A DNA stretch of 64,000 bases from Rutpela maculata (taxonomy: Eukaryota > Arthropoda > Insecta > Coleoptera > Cerambycidae). The DNA lies in the NCBI GenBank assembly GCA_936432065.2, contig OW386285.2, positions 30,373,920-30,437,919 of the forward strand, written 5' to 3'. Under the pieces are notes generated by a model. The model searched no databases. It worked only from the letters and a program-made list of their open reading frames with translations, and was not told the origin of the DNA. Position numbers and translations under genes: made by a program. Each line of letters starts with the position of its first letter. Position 1 is the first letter of the stretch. Below are positions 47,596 to 58,241 of the stretch, one piece after another.

Positions 47596-49130
47596 TATAT
47601 CCCGAAAAGTAGGCGTTTTTAAGGCTAAACGAACATAGGTAAACATGTTCAGAATACGACTTCCTACAAAAAAGTTTCTATACATTTTTCCGATTATCCC
47701 ACTGGCTTTTCCGGAAAAGCGACTTGAAAAATATATATGTGTGTTTTTTTCGTGTATTTTTTATTTTGAATGTAAATATCTCGAAAAGTGCGCGATTCTA
47801 GGGCCAAATGAACATAAGTAAACTTGTTCAGAATGAGATTTCCTGCAAAAAAAACATTTTTCCGATTATCCCATTGGTTTTTCATGAAAAGCTTCTTGAA
47901 AATATATATATTTGCTTTTTCGTGTTTTTTTTTTCATTTTGACGTGTATGTCTCTCAAATATACAGAACCTTTTTTGTAGGTAATCGCATTCTGAACAAG
48001 TTTAGTAATGTTCATTAGCCTTAAAAATGCGTACTTTCCGAGATATATACGTCCAAATGAAAAAAAAAAAAAATACGAAAAAGCAAATATATATTCTTCA
48101 AGATGCTTTTCCGGAAAAACCAATGAGATAATCGAAAAATGTATAGGAGCTTTTTTGTAGAAAATCTCATTCTGAATAAGTTTATTTATGTTCATTTAGC
48201 CCTAGAATCGCGTGCTTTTCGAGATATTTGCATTCAAAATTAAAGAAACACATAGATATATTTTTCAAGTCGCTTTTCCGGAAAAACCAATGAGATAATC
48301 GAAAAAAAGAAGCTTTTTTGCAAGAATTCGTATTCTGAACACGTTTACCTATGTTCGTTTAGCCTTAAAAACGTGTACTTTTCGAAATATGAAAATCTAA
48401 ATGAAAAAAAATACACGAAAAAACGTATATATATATGTATTTATCTCAAAAATCATGTCTTCTTTCTGGGCATAAGCAAAAAATAGTTCTAAAAGTTGAG
48501 TACTTACTATCTATGCAAAGAAACTGCTGTTCAAAATCTTTCTTTAAAACGGCGTTTTTTTTCCTAATTTGAGTGGACTATTTACTTAATTTCAAAATTT
48601 TGAAAAAAAAATGGATGAGGAATATCTTTTTTTCACTTTTTTTTATGTTCTGCATCCGAGCGAAATGTAAACTTTTCAGAATATTATTCTACACACTTTC
48701 ACGAATTCAAAAAAAATTATATATATATTCAAATACCTTCATCGACTGGGATATCAGTTTCCTCATTTAAATAAATAAACTGAATTAACTTGAACATCAA
48801 AATATTATCTCTAATTTGACGTTTCTAAACCAGGATCGTGAAACAACTTCAGTTGTTTTCAAGGCACTCTTATAATAGGATAAGGGGCAAGTATTCACAC
48901 GCTGTTAGCGTGCGTTAAGGATTTGACACACGCTATGTGAAATCAATAATTTTCAGCATAATTAGCAGTGCATTCTTAAATACTTTTCAAAGCAGTCGTA
49001 GAAAAAAAATATTTGGCACTGACAGTATTATTTCGTTGTTCTATGATATTTTCAAAAAGATACGAAACTATTAGCAAATATTTTTCAGATTTTGATTAAT
49101 ACAGCGGTGAGAGCATAAAAAATGGGGTTT

Positions 49131-49392
49131 AGTCCGAATAAGTGTGGAAGTTTTGAAACTTTGGGAATTTGTAGATTTCGATGCCCTGAATAAGATGGTA
49201 AAAAATGCAAAATGTGATCTCAGCCGCCGGCACCGCCGCACAGTGGGAAAAATATGCCCTTTTTTGGACAAAAATCTGCCGACAGTAGAGATTTCAATCA
49301 AATTAAATTTAAAAAATGGCAAATACCCTTAAGACATTGTATTTTAGAATAGTGCTGCGGCAAAGTGGCTTGGGGTTAACCTAACCTAAAAA
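49131..49392 (-). mobile_element. Internally deleted copy of the 51231-52488 palindrome
   Basis: Starts AGTCCGAATAAGTGTGGAAG and ends GGGGTTAACCTAACCTA. These match the two outer ends of the element at 51231-52488 in reverse orientation, with the middle 1 kb (arm remainders and ORF-bearing loop) missing. The junction is near 49250, in a block with AAAAATATGCCC. About 260 bp. Confidence 0.75.
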
Positions 49393-49484
49393 TTATTCTT
49401 CGTTTTCCTCCCTGGTCGAGAGTCACAAACAAACGAAGTAGTGTTCATGTAACAAATTCATTTTTATGGTATCATAAGTTAATT

Positions 49485-49825
49485 GACAATGCAACATATG
49501 GCATATTAGATTATCAAAAATTCAAAATGGCGGCTGTCGCCAATATGGCGGACTACTTTTTCTTTATAACCTCCTTGATACGGCTATCAGATGAAAAGCC
49601 TTGGCAAATAAAATGCAATAAGCTATGTAGCGTTGCTATATATACAGGGTGTTTCATCTAAAACGCTCATACCTACTTCTTGGTAAGTTAGAGATTTGAA
49701 ATTTTGCATACGCCTGTAAGTTAGGTAACAATGCAACATATGCTTTATTACATCATCAGAAATTCAAAATGGCATCTGTCGCCAAAATGGCGGACTACTT
49801 TTTTCTTTATAACCTCCTCGATATG
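49485..49825 (+). repeat. Tandem duplication containing a CAGGGTG terminus
   Basis: ACAATGCAACATATG followed by TCAAAATGGC (A or G) and AATATGGCGGACTACTTTTT-type sequence occurs at about 49488-49558 and again at 49730-49800, with a period of about 240 bp. Between them is TACAGGGTGTTTCATCTAAA, a mariner-like end. Confidence 0.65.
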
Positions 49826-50159
49826 GGTAAAACTCTAAGTTTATTTAAGACTAAAAAGTTACAAAATAAAATTAATAGTTTAAAAAACTAAAAAAACACG
49901 CTTTTATTGATGACATGATGGGTCAATTCTCAGGCCAGATTCGGATTCCGCGTGAAAAATTACTTCGGAAATGACCCTCAGCTGCCCAATAACATTCATG
50001 ATAATGTTAGGGTAAAACTTTTAGGTTTATGGCTGTTATTATACTCTTCGCAGGTACGCAAACGAAGAGTATATTGCATTTGATCGGTAGATTTCTAAAA
50101 CCGGAAATATCGTTCGCAGACAAAAAAATTTCATTTCATCATTATGTTAGTGAACGAAT

Positions 50160-50290
50160 TTCGAACAACTTTCAAAATGTCCGTCCGTCTGTCTGTCTGT
50201 CACGTTTCTTGTAAGCATGATAACTCAAGAAAGAAACATCCGATTGCGCTGAAATTTGGACAGTAAGTTAGTGTTAGCTAGGGGAAGAAC
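50160..50290 (+). repeat. Short GTCY run of a second repeat family
   Basis: GTCCGTCCGTCTGTCTGTCT followed by CACGTTTCTTGTAAGCATGA, a tract with AACTCAAGAAAGAAAC and CTGAAATTTGGACAG. A diverged relative lies at about 60550-60640 (TTTCTTGTAAACACGATAAC). It is different from the Helentron-like copies but similar in design. Confidence 0.5.
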
Positions 50291-50756
50291 ACTATTGAAA
50301 ATGAACAATCGATCAGTAAATAAAAATGTTATTAATGATTTCAATTTGAGAATTTTTTTGTTTGATTTTTATGTTTCTCTAATAATTTACATTTTTTACA
50401 TTTTTTTACGTGTTAGGTAGTTCTTACGCTTTTGACTCGGAATCCAGGTTCGAAACCCACATGGAGTATGGTATAGTTTTTTTTATTTTTGCTTTATTTT
50501 TCACTGAGTCGTACCATAAAATTAAAAATGTCTAAAACTAACATTATTTACAAAAAACTGCAAAGAGTATCCTATAGAATGTGTAACAATTATATAAAAA
50601 GTTTAGTAAACCGGCGAGGAGTACGTTTTTAGCTTGTTTAATACACACAATTTTTCACATAGAGGTTATATTATGTTTAAAGCTGTTGATTAGGTTAGTC
50701 TGAATGCATAGGAATAAAATCATGTGGATAAAAAACTATCCTTATTTTTACCTGTG

Positions 50757-51220
50757 TGGATGAAGACTTTGATTCTTGTACACATACTAAATCACAATTT
50801 GTTTTCACCTCCTTTTATAATAGGGTGGGGGTAGTAATGGTTGTGGCAAATGCCAACATTTTTTTGGAGACGTTAGCTTCTCTTGTATATACTAAATACC
50901 AATTTTGTGGATTCTTACCTGCTTGCTTTACCTATTTACCCCCATTTACCCCAATTTACCCCAACCCTTCAACATGAAAATATAATCTAGTTCCAGATCT
51001 CGTTAAAATACATACGTGTACCAAATTTCAAGTCAATATATTAAACGATTCCACAGTTATCGTGCGCACAAAAAAAGTTACAGACAGACCGACAGACAGA
51101 CATTTTTTTTTGCTCAAACTTAAAATCTCGACGGTTCATGACATTCTAAGCCCATTTGAATAATAAAAATTTTTTTAAAAATTTTGTCATTTCTTTATTT
51201 CCAATGGATGTGGAAGTAAT
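50757..51220 (-). mobile_element. Helentron-like element, copy 7 (3'-truncated)
   Basis: Minus-strand copy with its 5' end GATGTGGAAGTAAT at 51208-51221, GTCY run at about 51082-51105, and core to about 50757. The 3' terminal block is missing. Confidence 0.8.
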
Positions 51221-51230
51221 ATCTGCGATT

Positions 51231-52488
51231 TCTAGGTTAGGTTAACCCAAAGCCACTTTGCCGCAGCACTACTCTAAAGTACAGTGTCTTAAGGGTATTT
51301 GCCATTTTTTTCATTTAATTTTATTGAAATATCAACTGTCGGCAGATTTTTGTCCAAAAAAGGGCATATTTTTCCCACTATTGAAAAAATGGCGCACAAA
51401 AACAGTGTCTTTAAAATATCTCGCTTGTTCTTATGAAAATGTAAGAACATTACATTTTCTACAAAATATGTCGTTAAACTGAATAGTCTCGGTGCAGCAG
51501 CCGATCGAAGTCGAGCATTCTTGACAAAATTATATTTTGTTATTTCTTAATTTAGTACAACTTTTATGAAGGAGTATTTTTGTGTTGAGACAAAATTTAT
51601 TTTCGTTTCCACACCACCTTGAGGTAGAGTATATGGCGCGTTTTTTTACGTAGTTGTTCCCCTATAGGCCTAATCCACGACACGGTTTGTAAAAATATTG
51701 AAGGACGGAGGTTGGAAACAGAGCAAAGCTGGGATTACACCAGTAACAATGCTGAAAGATCCTGCTTCTGAAAAGCTACTGCAATTTCTTTCCTGTAAAT
51801 GCTAGAAAGTGTGCAGTGCAGCATGTGGTTTTAGAAAGGCAGGGTTAAAATATTCTGTAATTTGCAAATTTTGTAACGGACAAAGCTGTGACAATGCACC
51901 AGCAACAGTCGACGAGCTTCATGACGACGAGGAAGTCGACTCTCCACCCGAAACATTTCTCGCAAGCATGGAGAACAATCAATACGTAGAATCAATGGGC
52001 AGCGCAACGGAAGCAATTTTCGAAGAAAGTATTGTTGAAAACTACAACGAACCTGGATCTAGGTGGTGTGGAAACGAGTACTGAACATTGAGCTATGCAC
52101 AGCAGATAAGTAAAATCAACGATTTTTGAGGATTTTCAGGTATGAAAACAAATTTTATCTCAACGCAAAAATACTCCTTCATAAAAGTAGCGCTAATTCG
52201 AGAAATTGCAAAATATCATAATTTTGTCAAGAATGTTTGATTTCGATCGGCTGCCGCACCGATATATTTTGTACAAAATTTAATGCTCTTTTATTTTCAT
52301 AAGAATATTTTTTGCTGTATGAGTCACCCGAAGCGAGATATTTCAAAGAAAGTGTTTTCGTGTGCCATTTTTCCAATATGGCGGCGCCGGCGGTGGAGAA
52401 CACATTTTGCATTTTTCTTATTTCATTCAGGGCATCGAAATCTACAAATCCCAAAATTTTCAAAACTCCCGCACTTATTCGGATAAGA
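51231..52488. mobile_element. Palindromic element with the Cys-rich-tail ORF in its loop
   Basis: The left arm (51231-51595) and right arm (52145-52488) pair. Examples: AATACTCCTTCATAAAAGTA (52172) with its complement at 51563; GATCG(A/G)-type block near 51506 with 52244; and ATATCTCGCTTG (51415) with 52336. The outer ends read CTAGGTTAGGTTAACC and CACTTATTCGGATAAG. The loop carries coding remains (51690-52083). An internally deleted relative lies at 49131-49392, so the ends are recognised as a unit. Confidence 0.8.
51690..52083 (+). pseudogene. C-terminal Cys-rich tail of the uncharacterised ORF family
   Basis: From about 51715 one frame gives GWKQSKAGITPVTMLKDPAS, EKLLQFLSCKC, an in-frame TAG at about 51806, then KVCSAACGFRKAGLKYS, FCNGQSCDNAPATVDE and an acidic tail ending at 52083. 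The pattern P-(S/A)-EKLL-F-SCKC-K-CS--CGCRKAGLKCS-IC--C-GQSCDNA is the conserved end of the same family as 6846-7250 and 2350-2640. Two Cys of the pattern are changed (GF for GC, KY for KC). The role is unknown; a metal-binding tail is an inference. The location in the loop of a palindrome is the notable point. Confidence 0.7.
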
Positions 52489-53265
52489 ATCTAACTATCG
52501 ACTGTACTACATAGGTATAAAACTTGTGATAAATTGTAGGTAAAAGAATTCAAAATAAGGTTCATAGGAAACTAGTGTTCGTGAGGTATGTACATTTTTC
52601 AGTTATAACGTAACTAGAATAATGGACACAATAAGAAATTACGGTAAATTACTCATTCTAACATTTTATAAATGAGGTTACGCTTTCCAGATTCTGCAGA
52701 TTAGTGGAGAGTCAGCCAAACTGAAAAATCTATCGTCTTGTTTCCAAATAATTAATCCTGTTAGATGGGAAAATCAAGAAAACTTCAGATTCCAAAGCTT
52801 TTACATAATACAAAATGAGTTCGATTATTTATGGCTTTTAATACTACCATAATGAATTTTGTTTTGTTTTAACGCATTAAATAAGGAATGAGTTTGTTGG
52901 ATGTAATCGAAGAGTTTCCATCCAATATTAAATTTATATGAGATCCTTCTCATAATAAATTAATGATAATATAATTAAAAGGGAAACTCTTAGGACAACT
53001 TTGAGGACAACTTTGTGTGTTGACATGATGGGGGAACTTTTCAAGGTCCAAATGGTGATGCCGGAAAACCATCCGTGTAGTGTCAATATACGTAAAGCTG
53101 CTTTTAATCCTAATTAATCCTGAAGGAGAAACTTTTATATTCAGTTCACCACTACACTAATGGACTGTAATGACCATCGTGTAACATTTTAAAGGAATGT
53201 GAAGTAAGTATCATGAATCAATTAAATGTTATTTAAACAATCTGTATATATTTTACATATTTAAA
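52489..53265. other. No recognisable feature
   Basis: AT-rich spacer. A short direct repeat (AGGACAACTTTG twice near 52992-53015). Confidence 0.4.
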
Positions 53266-53565
53266 TTACTTCCATATTCAGTTAAATGGAAGTATAGTAA
53301 CGCAAAAAAAATTGAAAATTTTTCTTGTTCAAAAAGACTTAGAATGTCATGAAACGTCGAGATTTTAATTTTGAGAAAAAATATTTCTGTCTGTCAATCT
53401 GTGCGTATGATTACTCTGGAACCGTTCAAGATAATGACTTGTATTGAAATCTGCCACTCACATTGCCTCCCCCATCCCATTATTAAAGTGGGTGAAAATA
53501 TAAAATTGTGATTTAGTGTGTGTACAAGAACCAAAGGCCTCAACATTTTTTTTTACATCATCAAA
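53266..53565 (+). mobile_element. Helentron-like element, copy 8 (internally shortened)
   Basis: 5' end TACTTCCATATTCAGTTAAA with an altered hairpin loop, the GAAACGTCGAGATTTTAA block, a GTCTGTC remnant, then a jump to the TTATTAAAGTGGGTGAAAAT core. It stops near 53565 without the 3' terminal block. Confidence 0.75.
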
Positions 53566-54179
53566 AAAGTTTTTCGCTTTCTATGTATGAAATGAAAAAT
53601 TTTCACATTTTATCGACACAACTTTAGAAAAAGAAATCATATTCTTTACTCTTATTAATGTTAGAAATTTATATTAACACATGTTGTTAACAAATAGTCT
53701 TTATTGCTCTCATAGCCTTTATTACTCTACAGTTCTGCATCAAAATCAATGCAGATTCATGAGATATTTAAATTTTAAGGCGACCGGCGAATACGACTTC
53801 TAGAGCAGCAGTGCTTTGTTAAGGCGTAATCATCATATTGCATTACTAGAAAACAGAAGGTCATTTGCTGAGTAAGATTTTTGTACAAATTGATCAATGC
53901 TTTAATTGATCCCCCTGACTTATTAGCTATGGTAAACTTTCATGTTCCCCTCGTAATCTAAGAAATAATATTATGTTTCATGAATCCTCTTATAAAACAA
54001 ATTCCAGTCAAAATTCCTCTTTAAATAGAATGTTTAGGACTTACAATTCAAATTTTTCTGAAATAGATATATTTTTTTATCATTAAGAAGTTTTAAAACT
54101 GCTCTAAAAAATACTGTTTTAACCTGAATGGTTTTTTTCTCTCTGTGATTACTCTGTGGTGTATTGTATACTCTAATTT
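53566..54179. other. No recognisable feature
   Basis: AT-rich spacer between two Helentron-like copies. Confidence 0.4.
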
Positions 54180-54865
54180 TACTTCCACATCCAGTGGAAG
54201 TATAGTAACGACAAAAAAATTTTAAAAAATTTTTATTGTTCAAATAGACTTAGAATGTCATGAAACGTCGAGATTTTAAGTTTGAGCAAAAAGAAAATTT
54301 CTGTCTGTCTGTCGGTTTGTCTGTAACTTTTTTGTGCGCACGTTTACTCTGGAACCGTTTAAGATATTGACTTGAAATTTGGTATACATATGTACTTTAA
54401 CGAGATCTGGAACTAGATTATATTTTCATCTTCTTCCGTCGAAGGGTTGGGGTAAATTTGGGGTAAATAGCTAAATCAAGCAGGTAAGAGTCCAGAAAAT
54501 TGGTATTTAGTATATACAAGAGAAGCTAAGGTCTCAAAAAAATTTTTGACATTAGCCACCCCCATTACCTCCCCCACCCCATTATTAAAGGAGATGAAAA
54601 AAAATTGTGATTTAGTGTGTGTACAAGAACCAGAAACCTCAAAATATTTTTTTACTTCATCCACCCCCACTACCACCCCCCTATCGCCACCACCACCCCA
54701 TTACCGATGTGGGGTATCGTTTTATAGGTTTTTGGGGTAGAGGATTTCAAATATTATGTTATTAAAGCATCATAAGTAATTTTCCACATACAAAATTTTT
54801 TCGTTGTGAGTGACTTGGATAGAAAATCTGGATATGGAAGTAGTGATTCCTTGGGAAGCGGTTTT
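54180..54865 (+). mobile_element. Helentron-like element, copy 9
   Basis: Full length from TACTTCCACATCCAGTGGAA through a short GTCY run (54302-54325) to GATTCCTTGGGAAGCGG plus T4. A polypyrimidine core is followed by GATATGGAAGTAG in the 3' subterminal repeat. Structure as in copy 6, with a much shorter microsatellite. Confidence 0.9.
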
Positions 54866-55039
54866 AGTTTATAGTTTAGTTGTTAAATTAGATCTAGTGG
54901 ACACTTGTTTGGGATGTTTAACCTGTATGTGTTACTCTCTCTGTAATAAATAAATAAATGCAGAATTCTGTGGTACTGAGATTCCTAGCATCAAGACGGC
55001 GTTACTACCTTATATAGATCATGTGTGCGAATTCTTCTA
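54866..55039 (+). other. Possible short non-LTR 3' tail
   Basis: The phrase TGTTACTCTCTCTGTAATAA followed by an AAATAAAT run (54942-54960) looks like a retroposon tail; no coding part precedes it. Confidence 0.3.
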
Positions 55040-56330
55040 TCTTTTTAGAGAGTCTTGAGACACTTGGAATTTCTCTATGGTAAATATAATAAAATAGTGG
55101 TTATCGGGGACTTCAATATAAACTTTAGGTCTACCTCTGGTAATCTTAATGACCTTATATGCTTATTAAATTCTTTCGGACGTACAGCAACAATTTCAGA
55201 ATTTACTAGGATGACAGCCCGCTCCGCCAGTTGTATTGACAATATTGTGACAAACTTTGATGAGGATGGCTATGAGGTAGGTGTCATAGATCCTTGTCTG
55301 TCTGACCATTTTGAATATTTTTTTAAAATATGTATTAACATCGTTTTTCGCAGGAGACTTATTAACCATGGTTTAGTAAAGCTTAGAAACCAATTGCATA
55401 ACACTGATTATAGCATCTTTTATAGCAGTAATAATAGTCATAATAATAATAGTATGCATTTGCGAGCTTCTGGTAAATGGATTTAATATTTTAATAAACC
55501 GAATTTTTCCTTTAAAAAAAATTCTTTAGAAGATGCCAATGAATTCATTGCCCAATGTTAACATTCAAACTAATTTCACCCACAACCAAACACCGAATAT
55601 ATCCTTTTTCTTGGATCCAATAATCGTACAAGAAGTAAAATCAGCTATTAAATCATAAAAAAACTCAAATTATCTAGATGTACAGGTCTTAAATGCCAAA
55701 ATAATTAAATTTGCAAGAGATATTATCGCCGCTTCTCTAGCCGCACTATATAATAGATGCCGAGGGTAACTGTCCAGATATATTTAAAATTGCCCGCGTT
55801 ATACCGTTTTTAAAACAACTACTGCCTCACATCAATCCTGCTCATTTTTGGTAAAATATTTGAAATTATTCTGACAGAAAAATTGTCAAGTTATCTGGAG
55901 CATAAATCACTTCTCAGCCCCTATCTAGACGCTCAACCACGCAAGCAGTCGTAAAGACCGTGAGTGACATAGTCGAGGATCTCGAGGAGGGCCATCATAT
56001 AGCGATTACTCTGTGTGATCTTTCCAAGGCCGTCGACTGTGTCTCTCACGGTAACCTAATCGAAAAAATGCAATTACATGGAGTTAGAAAGTTACCCCCC
56101 TTTCTTTTTAATTCCTATTTGCTAAAGCGTCAGCAATGCGTAGTCATAGAAAATGTCATGTCAGATTTTCTAGATATTATTCTTGGTGTACCCCAGGGCT
56201 CTGTCATGGGAGCCACTGTTGTTTCTAATCTATATTAATGACGTTCCACAACAAATTATGTTGCCTAGCAATCAACTTTGTTTGCTGATGATATCACTCT
56301 CCTGTGCTATAACCGCAACATTGCCAATCT
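55040..56330 (+). pseudogene. Non-LTR retrotransposon: endonuclease end and reverse transcriptase (decayed)
   Basis: A 143-codon frame (55055-55486) has IVVIGDFNINF, TRMTARSASCIDNIVTN and CLSDHFEYFF, the C-terminal catalytic motifs (GDFN, SDH) of an APE-type endonuclease. A stop-laden linker follows. The polymerase part (55960-56238) gives ITLCDLSKAVDCVSHGNLIE (first Asp motif, with V for the usual F), LGVPQGSVMGA, and after a shift FADDITLLC (56278). The 3' part of the polymerase is lost near 56330, and an inverted-like repeat around CCCAAAAAAAGGGCAGAAAT follows. A coding-like region without an intact ORF; CR1/Jockey-like. Confidence 0.8.
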
Positions 56331-57684
56331 GACATTTCTGCCCAAAAAAAGGGCAGAAATGTCCTCTATCAAAATGTCAAGTTCTTGTCTTCCGTCTCAG
56401 TACGTTCAGAATTTCCACTCCACGGCGTACCCCACAACTAGAATAGATTTTCCTAACTTCGTTTATATCCACAAATATTATCATAATATACTCTGAAAGC
56501 CATCCCCTCATAAATCTACCCACCAAAAGAAGGTTTAATCAACAATACTAGCCATTGTAGAAGCTTTAAAAGGGCGTTTTTGCAATGCACTCTCTTAATG
56601 AGTATCTGAACGCACTCACCCGTGCTTCCTGTAACAAAACGCATTCAATCGCCAACATGAACCAGGTAGTGCTATTATGCAACCAGTTATACTCTATTAA
56701 TATCTATTGGCGAGAGACGGTATCAATAGGCTCAAATGCACAATAAAATTTGAGAAAATAACAAAAATTAGTACATAAATTTCTGGCCATTATTAAATGT
56801 GAAAATCGACCGTAACATTTATTATTATTTTTATTTCTTCTCTTCGTACTAAATAATTAAAAGAGAAAATGTTCTGATATTTGTTTTTATATTTTTTGAA
56901 AATCAAACTAATATTTGAGGGCCAGATCACATGTATTTTGGCGAACAGGATCCAAATATGCAAAAATATACAGGTTGTTCAATTTAAACATTTGATTTTC
57001 ATGTAAATTGCTTCGAAACCAGAAGTCGGCCATTTTGGCTCCTTACATCATATAATTGGAAATTTCATCCCATATCACTACACCTAAATTTTAAAAAATC
57101 TATTAGTCCATTCAAAAGTTACAAGAGTGTTCCTATCGGCTGAGCCACCCGATAGATGTAGGAAGCAAGTTGTGACAACTTTTAATTGTGAAATTATTCA
57201 GCACCTCAAAATCAAAGAAGCATATTTCAGAAGAGTCAAACTGGAAATTTTCGCTGTGTAAAAGGTAAACTAAATTTTAAATTTATATTGTGCAATAAAA
57301 CGTAGCGTTGTTCCATGCAGCTTACTGGAACAGCAGCTTATAACACACTTTGTTGAAACTAATTCCTGCATACATAAATTTGTGAGTTGTATGTTTGTAT
57401 GCATTATTTTGAAATGTAGACGGGAGAGATTTTCACAACTTAGCGGTGTATGTAGCTCACTATGTACTAGAATAATAAATATGTGGAATTATAAAGTTTA
57501 AATCTGTATAGTTAAAGTTTTGATTGTAGATAAATACTATCACTAGATATTTAATGTAACCTGTACCTGGATTAAACTTCTCAGACATTACCGGCTTAAT
57601 GGATATGTTCACTGACCAGTCTAAAGCGACAGAATTCTGATAGAATTAGTAATATGTTTTCATGCAGTCGTCAACCATCTATAG
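56331..57684. other. No supported gene
   Basis: AT-rich. A stretch near 56940-57060 has TACAGGTTGTTCAATTTAAA and GTCGGCCATTTTGGC-like phrases of insect repeats; no structure could be fixed. Confidence 0.35.
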
Positions 57685-57970
57685 ATTGCGTCAGGTCAGT
57701 TGTACAGGGTGTCCGAAAATATCGGTGAGAAACTTCTGACGCAGATTCTATATGCATAAATGTGTAATAGGTTCATGTAAATATGTCAGCTAATGCTTTT
57801 TAGAGGAGTTAGGGGCCTTAATATTCCATTGCGTCAGGTCAGTTGTACAGGGTGTCCGAAAATATCGGTGACAAACTTCTGACGCAGATTCTATTTGCAT
57901 AAATGTGTAATAAGTTCATGTAAATATGTCAGCAAATGCTTTTTAGAGGAGTTAGGGGCCTTAATATTCC
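57685..57970 (+). repeat. Two-copy 143 bp tandem repeat with mariner-like CAGGGTG
   Basis: The units start at about 57685 and 57828 and are nearly identical. Each contains TACAGGGTGTCCGAAAATAT, CTTCTGACGCAGATTCTAT and GAGGAGTTAGGGGCCTTAAT. The high identity implies a recent duplication. Confidence 0.9.
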
Positions 57971-58241
57971 ATAAACCCTTTGTGCTGCAGCGATGAGATA
58001 CAGTACGTTATTAAGTATCAGTAAGGACTAATTGGCGAAACTGAAATTCATCCAGGGGCGTAGAGAACGGGGTGCGCCCAAATTTATAATCTAAAATAAT
58101 TCTGTATCGTTTTTATTTTTTAAATTTTGGTAGCAGAATGTGGCTCCTGATCAAATTTACACAAAAATGTCCTCTTTTGTTAAATACCATAGGACCAACC
58201 GTTTCTTAAAAAACTTATTTAAGATAGATTTCAATTAATAA

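Larger units (their letters stand above)
44306..50641. mobile_element. Giant nested palindrome
   Basis: The outer ends AAACAAGCTGAAAACGTAC (44307) and its complement (50622-50640) define one palindrome. Pairs continue inward: the block with GTGGGTTTCGAAC at 44491 with 50450; GTCGTAGAAAA near 48994 with 44515; GTGAAAGTGTATAGAATAAT (44911) with 48690; TAGTCCACTCAAATTAGGAA (46240) with 48563; and GGCTAAACGAACATAGGTAA (47622) with 48342. The centre is near 48000. The left arm is interrupted at 45024-46243 and 46433-47595, and the right arm at about 49003-50440. Without insertions, each arm is about 1.15-1.35 kb. It codes for nothing recognisable. Confidence 0.8.
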
